Of a DNA stretch of 64,000 nt, positions 10,526-21,229 are shown in pieces. The position numbers and the translations under genes were made by a program. Source of the stretch: Orychophragmus violaceus (lineage: Eukaryota > Streptophyta > Magnoliopsida > Brassicales > Brassicaceae); NCBI GenBank assembly GCA_030180135.1, contig CM058230.1:28232067-28296066 (forward strand), in the 5' to 3' direction. The notes beneath the pieces were generated by a model that searched no databases, had not been told where the DNA came from, and saw only the letters and a list, made by a program, of their open reading frames with translations. The stretch's first letter is position 1; every line of letters starts with the position of its first letter.

Positions 10526-11761
10526 CGTGAGATGATGGGAATGATGGAACGGATCTTGGAAAATCAGCAGAATAACTCATTCTGCAGAGACTATGGTTCT
10601 TATTCATTCACCAGGGATTATGAATCTTCGTCATATCAGCATGTTCTCCTTTAGAATACGCAATCTGATAAGCTGATAAGTATGATGGAGCAGTTACTGG
10701 AAAGACATGAAGAGGAGATGAACTACATAAATGGTTCTGGGTTTCAAGGAAACGGATTTGGAAATCAGCGAGGTAATTCCTATCAAAGGACTTATGGATC
10801 ATCCTCCTATCAGGTACCTCCTTCAGCTAATGCTTATGAGAGAAAGATAGAATCCATGATGGAGCAGCAGCTAGAGGATCAGACTAAGACTGTTGTGGAC
10901 TTCGACAGAAAGTTGGATGCTATGCATGAAAATCTTAATGGAAAGTTTGAATCTTTAAACACGCATGTGAAGAAGCTGGATGTTCGAGTTCAACAAACAG
11001 CTAAAACAATACAAAGACAGAATGAAGCTAGGAGAGCAGAACAGAAGATGCACATCAATGTTGTGACCATAAGAGATGGGATTGACTTGCTGGGAGAAGA
11101 AGAGAGCATAATCTCAGATTTTCTGGATGAATTATGTCTGTCTGAGACTTGCATCGATCGACACAACTCAAGCATCGATCGACACAGTCCCGATACGTCT
11201 GTTGAAACTGCTCGAAATCGCCTTATGTCGATTGACACACATCGTGCATCGGTCGACACAGAACGCAGACGTGACCAGAGACCTATAACAGTCCCAGGAC
11301 GAGTCTATAAGCCCTCCGTGCCGTATCCTAAAGTTCCTAAACTGTCTAAACAGGAGCTATAAGTGGCTAACTGCATGAAAGTGATGGATAGGAAACAGAA
11401 AGCCACCATTGATGGACATACCTTCAGTGTTGAAGAGGAACCAGAGATTCCTAGTGGAGAGGAGAAGATGGCAGTTCATTCTGAACTTGCTCTAACATCT
11501 TCAGAAACTACAACAGCTCTTAAGCAGAAAGCTCCTTATCTCTTGCATCCACCAAATCACAGGTATAAAAATCCTAAACTTAAACCTCCTAATCCATCAG
11601 CTGTGAATGCAGGAAAACGCAGAATCCCACCCAAGCTTCGCTCCCGCCCTGATTCTATTCCTCCGTTCCTTGGGAGACCTCATGATCATAATGCATATAC
11701 GCCGCCATGGATGAAGAGATATTCACAGAGACATTCCAAGTCTCTGTTGAAACCCCCATGA
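10526..11761 (+). pseudogene. Athila gag C-terminal remnant
   Basis: The conserved retrotransposon gag fold is missing. What remains is the downstream part, with NYINGSGFQGNGFGNQRG, a Gln/Asn-rich linker and TYGSSSYQVPPSAN, which is nearly the same as in the copy at 57380-57718. A helical stretch and Pro-rich tail follow. The frame is open 10682-11362, stops at TAA, then reopens 11363-11761. Around 11151-11260 the coding sequence contains four copies of the palindromic motif, read as repeated SIDRH/VDT peptides. After 11761 the sequence jumps directly to the 3' untranslated region, so all of pol is deleted. Gag would form the virus-like particle; this fragment probably cannot. Confidence 0.75.
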
Positions 11762-11789
11762 GTCCGATTCCTTTCCATAGTCAAGCTAT

Positions 11790-13110
11790 TGACTTTAAAC
11801 AAGCGCTGAGTGGGAGGCAACCCACTAGTAGGTTCATTTTTCTTTTCATTTTTCGTTTTGGTTTTGATATTTTGATTTCTCTGTTAAGTGTGTTCAGAGG
11901 CGTGAGAAACAGACAGAATCGCATTGCATCGATCGACACATATTGTGCAACGGTCGTTGCAATCGCGATTTATGGTTTACCGATTCGATTGCGGTTCAGA
12001 CACCGGTTATCTCAATAACTGTGGGACAAATTCGCCTTGCATCGATCGACACCCTTGTGGCATCGATCGACGCAGGGCGACAACATGTAAGTTTTCTGGA
12101 AATTTTTCGGATTGTTCTTCAATTTAATTATTCTTTCACCGAGCTCATGCTTTGATTACACTGGGGACAGTGTAGTTCAAGTGTGGGGGAGGTAGCTACT
12201 GACGCACGCTTTTGTTTTCTTATGAGTCAGTCCTTTGTTTTTCAAAATTGTTTTATTGAGTCAAAATATGTATGAAACTATGATTTTTCGAGGAAATTTT
12301 TCGCTTGAACAGGAACTAAGTAACCATTGGACAGGCTTGCAGAGCCTCTATGACTGTTAGAAAACCCAACACGGATCAGCCTACTGAGAACACCCATATC
12401 ACTTCAGGTATCAGAGGATCCTTTTACTGACTTCACCATTAATACTGACTTAATTTTCTCACCTAAGGGCTTGGTATAACTTGAGTCGGATTCCCTTGTT
12501 AGTTCTGACACAGCCTGTAAACTTGTCCTATTTGGTTCCCTTCTCCCCTTCCATAAAGTAAAAAAAGAAAAAAGATAATAAACTGAGGATGGGTTAGTAA
12601 CTCCGAAGTGGTCTCTGGGAGTGGTAGCTACAACTATCATATCCTGTGCATCCATGAAATGTGTCCAAAGTATACCCCATAACGGGAAGAACACTGATAA
12701 AAAAAAAAAAAAATGATACCCAGTGGGGAAAAATCAGTTGTTAAGGAAGGGAAAGAGAAGAAAGGGACCAGAGAAAGATAGTTTGTTGGTCTAGAGCTGA
12801 CAAGGTAAGAGTCCATGTGCCCTTAGATCGATACTGCTTAGGTGAGACCGCACTTAAATACTAGCAGAAGTCAGTAGGGTGAATTTGAATGCGTGAATGT
12901 GATTGTGGAGTTTACTCAAGACAGTTGCTAAGTGTGGGGGGAAGTACATTGTGGTCACGAGGTCTGTAGGAAAGTTTTCAGTGGCTTACTATGTGAATGT
13001 GAATGCGAAAGTTCCTAAGACGAAATGAGTTTCTGTCTTTTCAAACTTCTTCTCTTATATTTTGGTTCTTTACTTGCTTGAGGGCAAGTAAGAGCTAAGT
13101 GTGGGGGAGT
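11790..13110 (+). other. Athila 3' untranslated region with polypurine tract
   Basis: Starts with the conserved AGCGCTGAGTGGGAGGCAAC and carries palindromic motifs at 11927, 11949, 12039 and 12060. Three AAGTGTGGGGG tracts are present (about 12180, 12930 and 13096). The last, GCTAAGTGTGGGGGAGT, directly abuts LTR2 and is the polypurine tract. The same layout is seen at 15790-16772 and 61290-62236. Confidence 0.75.
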
Positions 13111-14232
13111 TGATATACCATGGATTTTAGGGTTTTTAACCATGGTATATATCTTGGTTATCGAGTCTTTCTATGTGTTTTGGAGTCTTTTCAGGTGTTT
13201 TACAGGTTTAGGGACATTTGGAGCCTAATTGGACGTTCTGGAAGCATTTGGAGCAATTATGCACTATTTAGAGACTTCACAGAGTTCACTGGCTGCGTTT
13301 TCGCCTTGCAACGGTCGTTGCAGTTCTGCGCCCAAAAATCAGCATTTTAGAGAAATTACAGTTTTTGCCCAGAAACTTCCCAGACTTGCAAAAGGCCCCC
13401 TGACGTGTTTTAGACTATATATTAGGGTTTTTAGCCACTTGTTTAGGCTACGCTTTACTTACGCTTTATTTTATTTTCAGAGAGAGTTATAGGCTGATCC
13501 TGATCTCGAAAGAGAGAGGATTTTGAACCCCAGTTCTTTATTTGATTTTATAATATTTGGTTTTCTATTCATGATGTTTTCTGTCTCGATGAATATGTCT
13601 GAGTAGATTACCTGTTAAGTTTACGGATTCTCATTAGGGATTTCATGGAATTATAGGTTAATCAATCTGTAGGGATTCATACTTTCTAGTTCTTTGTCTA
13701 GGATTGTTTTTAATGCTTAATCTGAATTGACCACTTAGATTATTGATGTTAGGTTGATTGATGCAACGACAGTTGATTAATTACCTAGAAAGAACCTAGA
13801 TGAGCAATTGAATTACTCGCAAAGGAATTTGGTTTAATTAGATTGTGAACATATCGAACTTGGAATTAAAGCTGGTTTAATCTGTTAGTAATTGCAAAAG
13901 AATTTGGATTGCTGCACTTAGACTTAGAGAATTCTTGCAACGACAGTTGGTTAATTCTATATCTGTGTTTGAGTTCTAGAACAGTTCTTAATTAGATCAT
14001 GATTGATTGATTGCTTGTGTTTCTGATTTCCTGAGAACTCCCTAGACTTAACGCTTCGCTTCCTTGCTCACAAACTCGCTATTTACTTTTTGCCTGCTTT
14101 TTAGTTTCTCATCATATTTGCTTTCTCCTAGTTTAATCTTTTCTGTTCTTAATCTATCGTTGACCGGAGTCCCTGTGGATTCGATACCCTAAGTACTACA
14201 ACTACATTACTGTGCACTTGCAGTTAGTATAG
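13111..14232 (+). repeat. Athila LTR2, 3' end truncated
   Basis: 1122 bp, closely matching LTR1 but ending at GTTAGTATAG and lacking the last 21 bases. It is joined directly to the middle of an ATHILA ORF-1, so the junction at 14232/14233 is a deletion breakpoint. Confidence 0.9.
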
Positions 14233-14242
14233 TCTGGGGACA

Positions 14243-15343
14243 ATGCCAATGCAACCTTATGACTTGTACCCGGAGTTGGTTAGGCAGTTGCTTGCCACTT
14301 GCAGGGTTATCTATCCAAACCCAGATAGCAGGAAAGCTTCAGGAGGTATCTTTACCTTCATGTGTCTAGGAGCCAGGTATCGAGTTCCCCTTCTTGATAT
14401 CTGCAGGATCTATGGGTTTCGCACTAAGCCGACACGCATAGATATGTTCCTTCCGTGGGAACCATCAGAGGCTCAGAAGTTCTGGGATTACATCGGCAAC
14501 GGGCGTTACAACTCGCGGACTTCACCAGTGATTCAGGTTAGGCATCCGGTCCTTAGATACGTCTTGCGCATCTTGGGATCTACTCTGTTGTGCAAGTTTG
14601 AAGCCAACAAGATGCGGAAGAATGAGATGGAGATGCTGTTTATTGGGCTGAGGGAGCACTTCAGGGATACTGATCTGAGAAACCCCGCTAGAGGACTCAA
14701 CTTGGGAGCTGCTTTTGCTCATCATCTATGCGACCTGCAGAAGAAGCCATTTGATGGCGTGGGCACAGAGACAGTAGGGAGTCTGCTTACTCCCATTTTC
14801 AGGCATTGCTGGATTCCCTTAGAGGGCACGGAGTGCGATGATGACAGGGAGTTCCTCGATTTCAGTCACCTGCAGAGCGCTACATGGCTCAAGGAGGGAC
14901 GTGTATGGGTTTATTATGACCCTGCCACTGCGAGGCACGGAGTGGATCTTCCTGCTGCTGATTTGACATGGATAGATACGCTGGATGCCTTGAAATTTCA
15001 GCCTCCTGTTAGAGCTCAGCGCACAGTCCCTTCTTTGGCTCACCCGCTGGGAGAGCCTTCTACTCGAGCTTCTACTTCCTCTGCGCCTGCACCTGCTGCC
15101 CCTACTGATGACATTTGCCCTTTTCCTGTCCCTTCAGTTCCTCTTGGAGAGATGTCTGAGGCTGAGTGGAGAGAGCGTAATGATGGGATACCGAAGACCA
15201 TTTGGGAGTGGATGCGTGGCTGCACTTGCAGGAGACAACCACAAGTTCATCAGCCCGTCCCTGCCATTCGACGCAGACAGAGTTCTCCTGAGGATTCCGG
15301 CGGTACTGATCCCTATGTTGGGATAGATGATGATAGCGAGTGA
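14243..15343 (+). CDS. ATHILA ORF-1 family protein, N-terminally truncated
   Basis: The 366-residue open frame has the features of the ATHILA ORF-1 family (the extra ORF downstream of pol in Athila elements, sometimes called env-like). Examples are LLATCRVIYPN, the RYVLRILGSTLLCKFEANK segment, GAAFAHHLCDLQ and SLLTPIFRHCWIPL. A Pro/Ala/Ser-rich C-terminus and a Cys-containing tail follow. The ATG at 14243 is probably an internal Met, because the sequence upstream is a fused LTR end and the copy at 53414 has about 150 more N-terminal residues. No signal peptide or membrane segment is visible in what remains. The frame is free of stops, unlike the degenerate homologue at 53850-54520. The biochemical role of this family is not established. 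Confidence 0.75.
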   Translation: MPMQPYDLYPELVRQLLATCRVIYPNPDSRKASGGIFTFMCLGARYRVPLLDICRIYGFRTKPTRIDMFLPWEPSEAQKFWDYIGNGRYNSRTSPVIQVRHPVLRYVLRILGSTLLCKFEANKMRKNEMEMLFIGLREHFRDTDLRNPARGLNLGAAFAHHLCDLQKKPFDGVGTETVGSLLTPIFRHCWIPLEGTECDDDREFLDFSHLQSATWLKEGRVWVYYDPATARHGVDLPAADLTWIDTLDALKFQPPVRAQRTVPSLAHPLGEPSTRASTSSAPAPAAPTDDICPFPVPSVPLGEMSEAEWRERNDGIPKTIWEWMRGCTCRRQPQVHQPVPAIRRRQSSPEDSGGTDPYVGIDDDSE

Positions 15344-16772
15344 GCGTAGTCTCCATTTTCAGACATTCGGTTCTGTATTCTTTTGTTTTTCTTTTTCTCT
15401 TTGCATTTTCTTTTGATTTTCTTAGGATGATTATGTTTGGATGATTTGTTTGCTTGAGGATTATCAGTTGCTTTGATTTAGCCTGTTTTCAGTGTTTTAC
15501 AGCTTGCAGGTTCGAAAATTTGGATTTTCTCACGGACTAACTTGCTAACCTGCTGACTAATCCGAAAAATCACAGTGCGTCGATCGACACAATATGTATC
15601 GATCGTCACAACAAGAAGGAAATCGCACTGCAGCGATCGTTGCGGTCCTGAGCAACGATCGACACACGACGAAAAGTCGCCTAGCAACGGTCGATGCATT
15701 TATGCAACGATCGATGCCTGTGCAACAGAGGTAAAAATCAGACAAAACTCAACACATCCATAACATTTTTGCTTTCTTTTACCAACCCTTTGCTTGACAC
15801 TACTGGGGACAATGTGTTTTAAGTGTGGGGGAGGTAGTACTGACTATCTCTTTCTGTTTTCTTAGAGTCAGTCCTGTTTTCAAAAAAAAAAAAAAAAAAA
15901 TTTGTTTTATTGAGTCAAAAGTGTTTAAGTAAGAAACAGTGAATTTTTGAGAAGTTTTAATAGCACTTGCAGGAACTTAAGTAACCATTGGGACTAGTTT
16001 GCAGATGATCTATGACTATTAGAAAACCCTGACACAGATCAACCTACTGAGAACACCCACATCACTTCAGGTATCAGAGGATCCTTTTACTGACTTCACC
16101 TTAATACTGACTTAATTTTCTCACCTAAGGGCTTGGTATACTTTGTGTCGGATTCCCTTGTTAGTTCAGACACAGTGTGTAAACATGTCCTATTTGGTTC
16201 CCTTCTCCCCTTCCATAAAGTTAAAAAAAAAAAAGATAATAAACTGAGGATGAGTTAGTAACTCCGAAGTGGTCTCTGGGAGTGGTAGCTACAACTATCA
16301 TCTCATGTGCATCCATGGAATGTGTCCAAAGTACACCCCTTAACGGGAAGAGCACTGATAAAAAAAAAATGATACCCAATGGGGAAAAATCAGAATGCTA
16401 AGGAAGGGAAAAGAGAAGAAAGGGACCAAAGAAAGATAGTATGGTGGTCTAGAGCTGACAAGGTAAGAGTCCATGTGCCCTTTGATCGATACTCCTTAGG
16501 TGAGACCGCACTTAAATACTGGCAGAAGTCAGTAGGGTGAATTTGAATGCGTGAATGTGATTGTGGAGTTTACTTAGGACAGTTGCTAAGTGTGGGGGAA
16601 GTATATGTTGGTCTTGATATCTTGCAGGTGATTCTTTCAGTGGATTACTAAGGGGAATCTGAGTGTTGTTACTTCTAGGATGAAAATAGTTTCTGAAAGT
16701 TTTCGAACCCCTTGACTACATTTTAGTTCTTTGTTTTGCTTGAGGGCAAGCAAAGGCTAAGTGTGGGGGAGT
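15344..16772 (+). other. Athila 3' untranslated region, second copy, with palindrome array and polypurine tract
   Basis: Between 15578 and 15720 there are six variants of the palindrome (GTCGATCGACAC, TATCGATCGTCAC, CAGCGATCGTTGC, CAACGATCGACAC, CAACGGTCGATGC, CAACGATCGATGC). Three AAGTGTGGGGG tracts follow at about 15818, 16588 and 16757, the last abutting LTR3. An 18-base A run lies at about 15883-15900. No gene is supported. Confidence 0.7.
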
Positions 16773-17952
16773 TGATATACCATGGATTTTAGGGCTTTTA
16801 ACCATGGTATATATCTTATTTATCGAGTCCTTTACTATGATTTAGAGTCTTTTCAGGTATTTATTAGGTATAAGCACATTTGGAGCAGATTTGGTGATTA
16901 TGGCACTTTCTGGAGCTTTTTGGAGTGTTTGGCCGAGAGATAGAGTTCTCTGTGGACATTTGAGGAATGCATCGATCGACACACCTTTGGTGTCGATCGT
17001 TGCATATGCAAGATGGGCCAAACTCGGCGGTTTAATGAAGAATGATGAAATTGCAGTTGTGCCCATAAGTTCCTGATATTTACAAAGAAGCCCCAAAACG
17101 TGTTTTAGGATTATAATTAGGTTTTACAGCCACTTGTTAGGCAAAAGGTTTTCAGAACTAAGTTTTATTTTTCAGAGAGAGTTTTAGGGGCTGGTTTTGT
17201 TCTCGAAAGAGACTTGATTTCGAACCCCTATTCTTATTCTTTTGATTATTCTATGATATCTATTTTGACTATGTTTTCTGTTATGATTTCTATGTCTGAG
17301 TAGATCTCTTGTTAGGTTAGGGATTCTCATTAGGGATTTGAAGTAATGTTAGATTAACTAATTTATTAGATTCATCATCTAGTTCTTCATCTAATCTGTT
17401 CTTAATGCTTAATCTGAACTGGCCATTTAGATTACTGATTTTAGGTTGATTTACGCAACGATAGTTGGTTTGTTTAACTAGATCTGATTAGGTGAGCAAT
17501 TTGTCTATCCGCAAAGGAATTTGGTTTAGAGAAATTGTGAACGAACGAACTTGGAATTAATGCATGTTTAGAACTCTAGGATTCGCAAAGGAATTTGGTC
17601 TGCTAGGTTGTTAGACATAGATAATTATCGCAGCGACAGCTGGTTAGTTTTACCGTCGGGATTCTAGTTCAAGAACGCTATAGATTGAATCTTGATTGTT
17701 TGATTATCTGAATTCCTGATATCCTGAGAACTCCCGAAACCTGGCACCTTCGTTAATTGCTTACAACCCCCTCGTTTGATTTCTTTACTTGCTATTTTGT
17801 TTACCGTTTTCCAATATTGCTTCGCTTAGCTTAAATCTGAATTACTTATAATCTATCGTGTGACCAGAGTCCTTGTGGATTCGATACCCTATATACTACA
17901 ATCACATAAATGTGCACTTGCAGTAGAATGAGATAAAACTAGAGACCTATCA
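16773..17952 (+). repeat. Athila LTR3
   Basis: 1180 bp, beginning TGATATACCATGG and ending GACCTATCA, diverged from LTR1/2. A motif pair (CATCGATCGACAC and GTGTCGATCGTTGC, 21 bp apart) lies at 16969-17004. It has a polypurine tract before it and a primer site after it, so it serves as a 3' LTR on one side and a 5' LTR on the other. Confidence 0.85.
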
Positions 17953-18039
17953 AGTTTTTGGCGCTGTTGCCGTACTTAGGGTATCGAATCCCTAAGTACT
18001 GCGCTCAGGACTGCGCAGTTCTGTTCCTCGTTCTGTGCA
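17953..18039. other. Degenerate primer site and filler DNA at Athila/Tat junction
   Basis: The primer site TGGCGCTGTTGCCG (to 17971) is cut short. It is followed by an inverted copy of LTR-end sequence (ACTTAGGGTATCGAATCC, the reverse of GGATTCGATACCCTAAGT). Scrambled bits of the Tat flank (GCGCTCAGGACTGCGCAG, GTTCTGTTCCTCGTTCTG) come next. This patchwork is typical of filler DNA from break repair. Confidence 0.7.
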
Positions 18040-18099
18040 CTTACATAGTATATGGGTTTTTGCTCGTTCTGTTCCTCGCGAACCAGGACTGCGCTCACC
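18040..18099. repeat. 60-bp flank copy, right side of Athila complex
   Basis: Second copy of the Tat pol segment at 9089-9148. From 18100 onward the sequence is the upstream continuation of the interrupted pol gene. Confidence 0.85.
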
Positions 18100-18936
18100 G
18101 CGGCGGGCGAGGTCGCGATGTAGAGGTACAACGGCTCGCCCTCCGTAGGTTTAGCTAGTATCGGGGGTTCGCTGAGGTACTTTTTGAGCTCGTTTAGGGC
18201 CTTTTCGCAGTTCTCATCCCATTGCAATTTTCGGTTTCCCTTAAGGAGGTTATAGAACGATAGGCATTTGTCCGTGGATCGGGAGATGAAGCGGTTCAGA
18301 GCTGCTATCCTTCCCGTTAGCCTTTGTACTTCCCTCGTATTTTTTGGGGAGGGCATTTCTAGGAATGTTGCTATCTGTTTCGGGTTCGCTTCAATCCCTC
18401 GTTCGGTTACTAGATACCCGAGGAATTCTCCCGATGGAACTCCGAAGGAGCATTTGGCTGGGTTGAGTTTCATCCCATACTGGTTTAGGATTTTGAAACA
18501 CTCCCGGAGCTGTGCAATGTGGTCGCTTTCTTTAGACGATTTTACAAGCATATCGTCGATGTAGACTTCCATCGACTTCCCGAGTTGGTTTGAGACCATT
18601 TTATTCACCAACCTCTGGTAAGTAGCCCTGGCGTTCTTTAGTCCGAAAGGCATCACCTTGTAGCAGTAGGTTCCGTGATCGGTTATGAAGGCTGTTTTCT
18701 CTTGGTCTTCTGGGTTCATGAGGATTTGGTTATACCCAGAGAACGCATCCATGAAGGACAACAGCTCATGCCCGGTTGTGGCTTCTACCAGTCGGTCTAT
18801 ATGTGGCAGTGGGAAACTGTCTTTCGGGCATGCTTTGTTCAGGTCCGTGAAGTCTATGCAGACTCTCCACTTTTCATTTTTCTTTTTGACTACGACCGGG
18901 TTGGCTAGCCAGTCGGGGTATTTCACCTCCCTGATT
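18100..18936 (-). pseudogene. Tat pol: reverse transcriptase and start of RNase H
   Basis: The minus-strand frame carries the Ty3/gypsy RT core in order: NPVVVKKKNEKWRVCIDFTD, DAFSGYNQI, GTYCYKVMPFGLKNA, the catalytic YIDDMLVKS (a YxDD box), LGYLVTERG, then the RNase H lead-in containing LQWDENCEKALNELK. The frame is open from 18926 to the Athila junction. At 18936 it is cut by the copia insertion; its N-terminal piece lies at 26301 upward. RT would copy element RNA into DNA inside the particle. The core is intact in sequence, but the gene is now in three pieces. Confidence 0.88.
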
Positions 18937-19578
18937 TGTTGGAATTGTGTCCAGTAATCTCGGTACTGTCTCTAGAAAGTAAGAGTATGTCAATGATCAG
19001 ACATAAGTCATACAATGCTGGGGGTCATGATGGCTTGCTAGAGTCCGCTCATGATCTATAAGTCTTGGACTTATTGCCTTTATTGTATGATCCCATATGG
19101 GTCACACGCCTAAGCTAACAGGAAAAATGTGTAGGAACGGCTTAGCAGAAGTACGGTAAAAGTGCTAGGCATTTACTGTACTAAGAGAGACTAAAGGGCC
19201 TGATTAAATCCATGGGATTTAATTAGAACTGAGAATTGGGCCCAAAAGCCCATGAGAACTAAAGGGAGTTTTAATGAATAAAACTTGACCTAAAAGTTCT
19301 CTAATTTTTCTCAGCCTCCTGCGCCAGCCTCCTCTCTCTCTGCGCCTCCTCTCTTGTGGTCTAGCAGCCTTCTTCCTGACGGTGTGCGTGTGTGAGCCTT
19401 TGGAGGATCCATCCCTTGGTGGTTCTGCTGATCTCTGACCTATTACATCCCATTCCGCTGCATAAAAGGTAACAGGTGAGATCAACTATGTTTCTAAATA
19501 AGAACACCTAGATCTGATGCATGTTTAGGTTGATATGAATCTGTGAATTGAATCAGGATCAACTAAACTAATCCAACA
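18937..19578 (+). repeat. Copia LTR, 5' copy
   Basis: 642 bp, TGTTGGAATTG to ATCCAACA. It appears identical to 25659-26300 and resembles the 628-bp LTR at 32124, mainly in its first part. Confidence 0.93.
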
Positions 19579-19579
19579 G

Positions 19580-19592
19580 TGGTATCAGAGCC
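19580..19592 (+). other. Primer-binding site, initiator tRNA-Met type
   Basis: TGGTATCAGAGCC, one base after the LTR, complements the 3' end of plant initiator tRNA-Met, the usual primer of Ty1/copia elements. Confidence 0.9.
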
Positions 19593-21229
19593 ATTGGTTC
19601 TGTAGGTTTCTTGTTTAGATTCAAGTTTTAGGTTGTTTAGAAGTATTTGAATCAATCTATGCCTGAATTGATAAGAAAAATACTTAAGAAACATTAAATA
19701 AGAACCTAAAACACCTAATGAAAATCGCAAACCATAGCTTTTAGCTTGGTATATGCGATCGGCCCTAGGTTTTGGATCGATCGGCCGGTATGGTTAAACC
19801 GGCTGGATCGTGGCCATGGGCTTGGGTCGAATGGTCGCGTGAGAGATGATCATCTCGTCCCGATCACGTCCCTGCAACCGGCCGGCCATGTGGAACCAAT
19901 CGGCTAGGCCGATCGTTCCGGCTGCGACAAGGCCGAGAGCTTGGTCGAGTCATTGCCCGGCCGGACCGTCTCGATCGTCCCAAGCGCGACCATCACGATC
20001 TCGGATCGAGTTGGTTAGGGTTGGCGGCTAGGGTTTGATTGCGTGAAGATCACGACTAGGTCGTGATCGGTTCACATGATCAAATCGGTTCGGTTCGGTT
20101 TAAAATTTAATTAAAATCTAATCGTTCTGGTTTAATAAACAGATTTTAATAAGTTTATTAAATCTGGTTAAACCAGGATAAGAAATCCAATGTCGAAAGA
20201 AATATTGGATTTAGTGCCTAAACCGGGAATTTCTAATTTGATTTGGTTGGACCAAATAAATTGAGAGATTCCGGTTTAGTAAATAACCGGTTGACAATTG
20301 TGGTCATCGTAGTAATTAAAACTTGGTTAGACCAGTTTTAATGAACCAGACCGGTTATGTCAATTAATTGGACAATTGGGTCATGTCTTGGACATGGATC
20401 AATTCTTGGGCCTCGGGCCAAGAAGTTAAAACAATTGGGCCAGTTAATTGAGTCTTTCTTCAGATTAATTTAAAAACTATTTTATAAAATTATAAAGTCG
20501 GTTTTAAATTAAAGTTTCCGAAATTTTAAAAATTAGAAAGTTTCTTAAAATAGAATTTTCTGAATTTGCGGGTTTTGGATTTTAAAGAAATTTCTAAAGT
20601 TAGAAAGTTTCCGGTTTTAGAAAGTTTCCAATTTTAGAAAGTTTCCAAAAATAGTAGGTTTCCATAAATAGAAAGTTTCCCGAAATAGTAATCTTCTATT
20701 TTGGGAATGATTTTAATAAACCTACAAACCTCAAATAATATCAAGCGTTGGATGTCTTGTCCGGGCTATGTCAGCTGTCAAAGCCCATTCAATTGCATTC
20801 ATGGCCTTACAGTGTGAGGATGTCTGCTTTTGCGTGGGTAAGACGGTTTGTGATTCATAAATGTCATTGGGAGTCCCAGACATTAATGATTACATGACTG
20901 TATAGTCCGGTTTTCTTGACTAGGCCATCGGGAGTCCCGGGCCTTGAGACATCAGAGTGGATTGGGCCTCGGGCCCAGATTCACAACCAAGAGTTATATC
21001 ACGGATATAATTAGCCGATATAGGGCTTACCGATATAAGCTAAGGTTGGGTGACGGCCAGTGGCCCACTTTAATCTTAGTTATATGTGGATCTTGGAATC
21101 ATTATATTCTATTGAGGGTAACTTATGTTATTGAATATAATGCATGATTAATCATATTATACTTTAATACGAGATTAATCATATTGAACATATTAACTGA
21201 TAACCTTTTATCTTATATATATTTCAGTT
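19593..21229 (+). other. Copia leader (5' untranslated region)
   Basis: A 1.6-kb leader without a supportable gene. It holds a GC-richer segment (about 19750-20040), then an AT-rich segment with tandem-like TAGAAAGTTTCC units between about 20540 and 20690. The final 560 bp match 33780-34320 of the intact copia with only two differences that I can see. Confidence 0.75.
20540..20690 (+). repeat. TAGAAAGTTTCC short repeats
   Basis: About six imperfect copies of an 11-18 base unit with core AGAAAGTTTCC. The same array is present at 33690-33835 in the intact copia leader. Confidence 0.65.

Larger units (their letters stand above)
9149..17971 (+). mobile_element. Athila (Ty3/gypsy) complex with three LTRs, no pol
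   Basis: The order is LTR1 (9149-10292), primer site, gag remnant, 3' untranslated region, polypurine tract, LTR2 (13111-14232, cut 21 bp before its end), ATHILA ORF-1, 3' untranslated region, polypurine tract, LTR3 (16773-17952) and a degenerate primer site. It looks like two Athila derivatives fused, the second missing everything from its 5' LTR to the middle of ORF-1. LTR1 and LTR2 differ by roughly 2% by eye; LTR3 is clearly more diverged. Protease, RT, RNase H and integrase are absent, so the complex was non-autonomous. Confidence 0.85.

Noticed and set aside
19219..19485. Identical 88-residue minus-strand frames at 19219 and 25941
   Set aside because: Both are antisense to the copia LTRs; identity follows from LTR identity.
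19579..19592. tRNA genes near the primer sites
   Set aside because: Only the short tRNA-complementary primer sites are present; no cloverleaf-forming sequence follows.
20944..21147. Identical 67-residue frames at 20944 and 34100
   Set aside because: They are in the conserved copia leaders; conservation is at the DNA level and no domain is seen.
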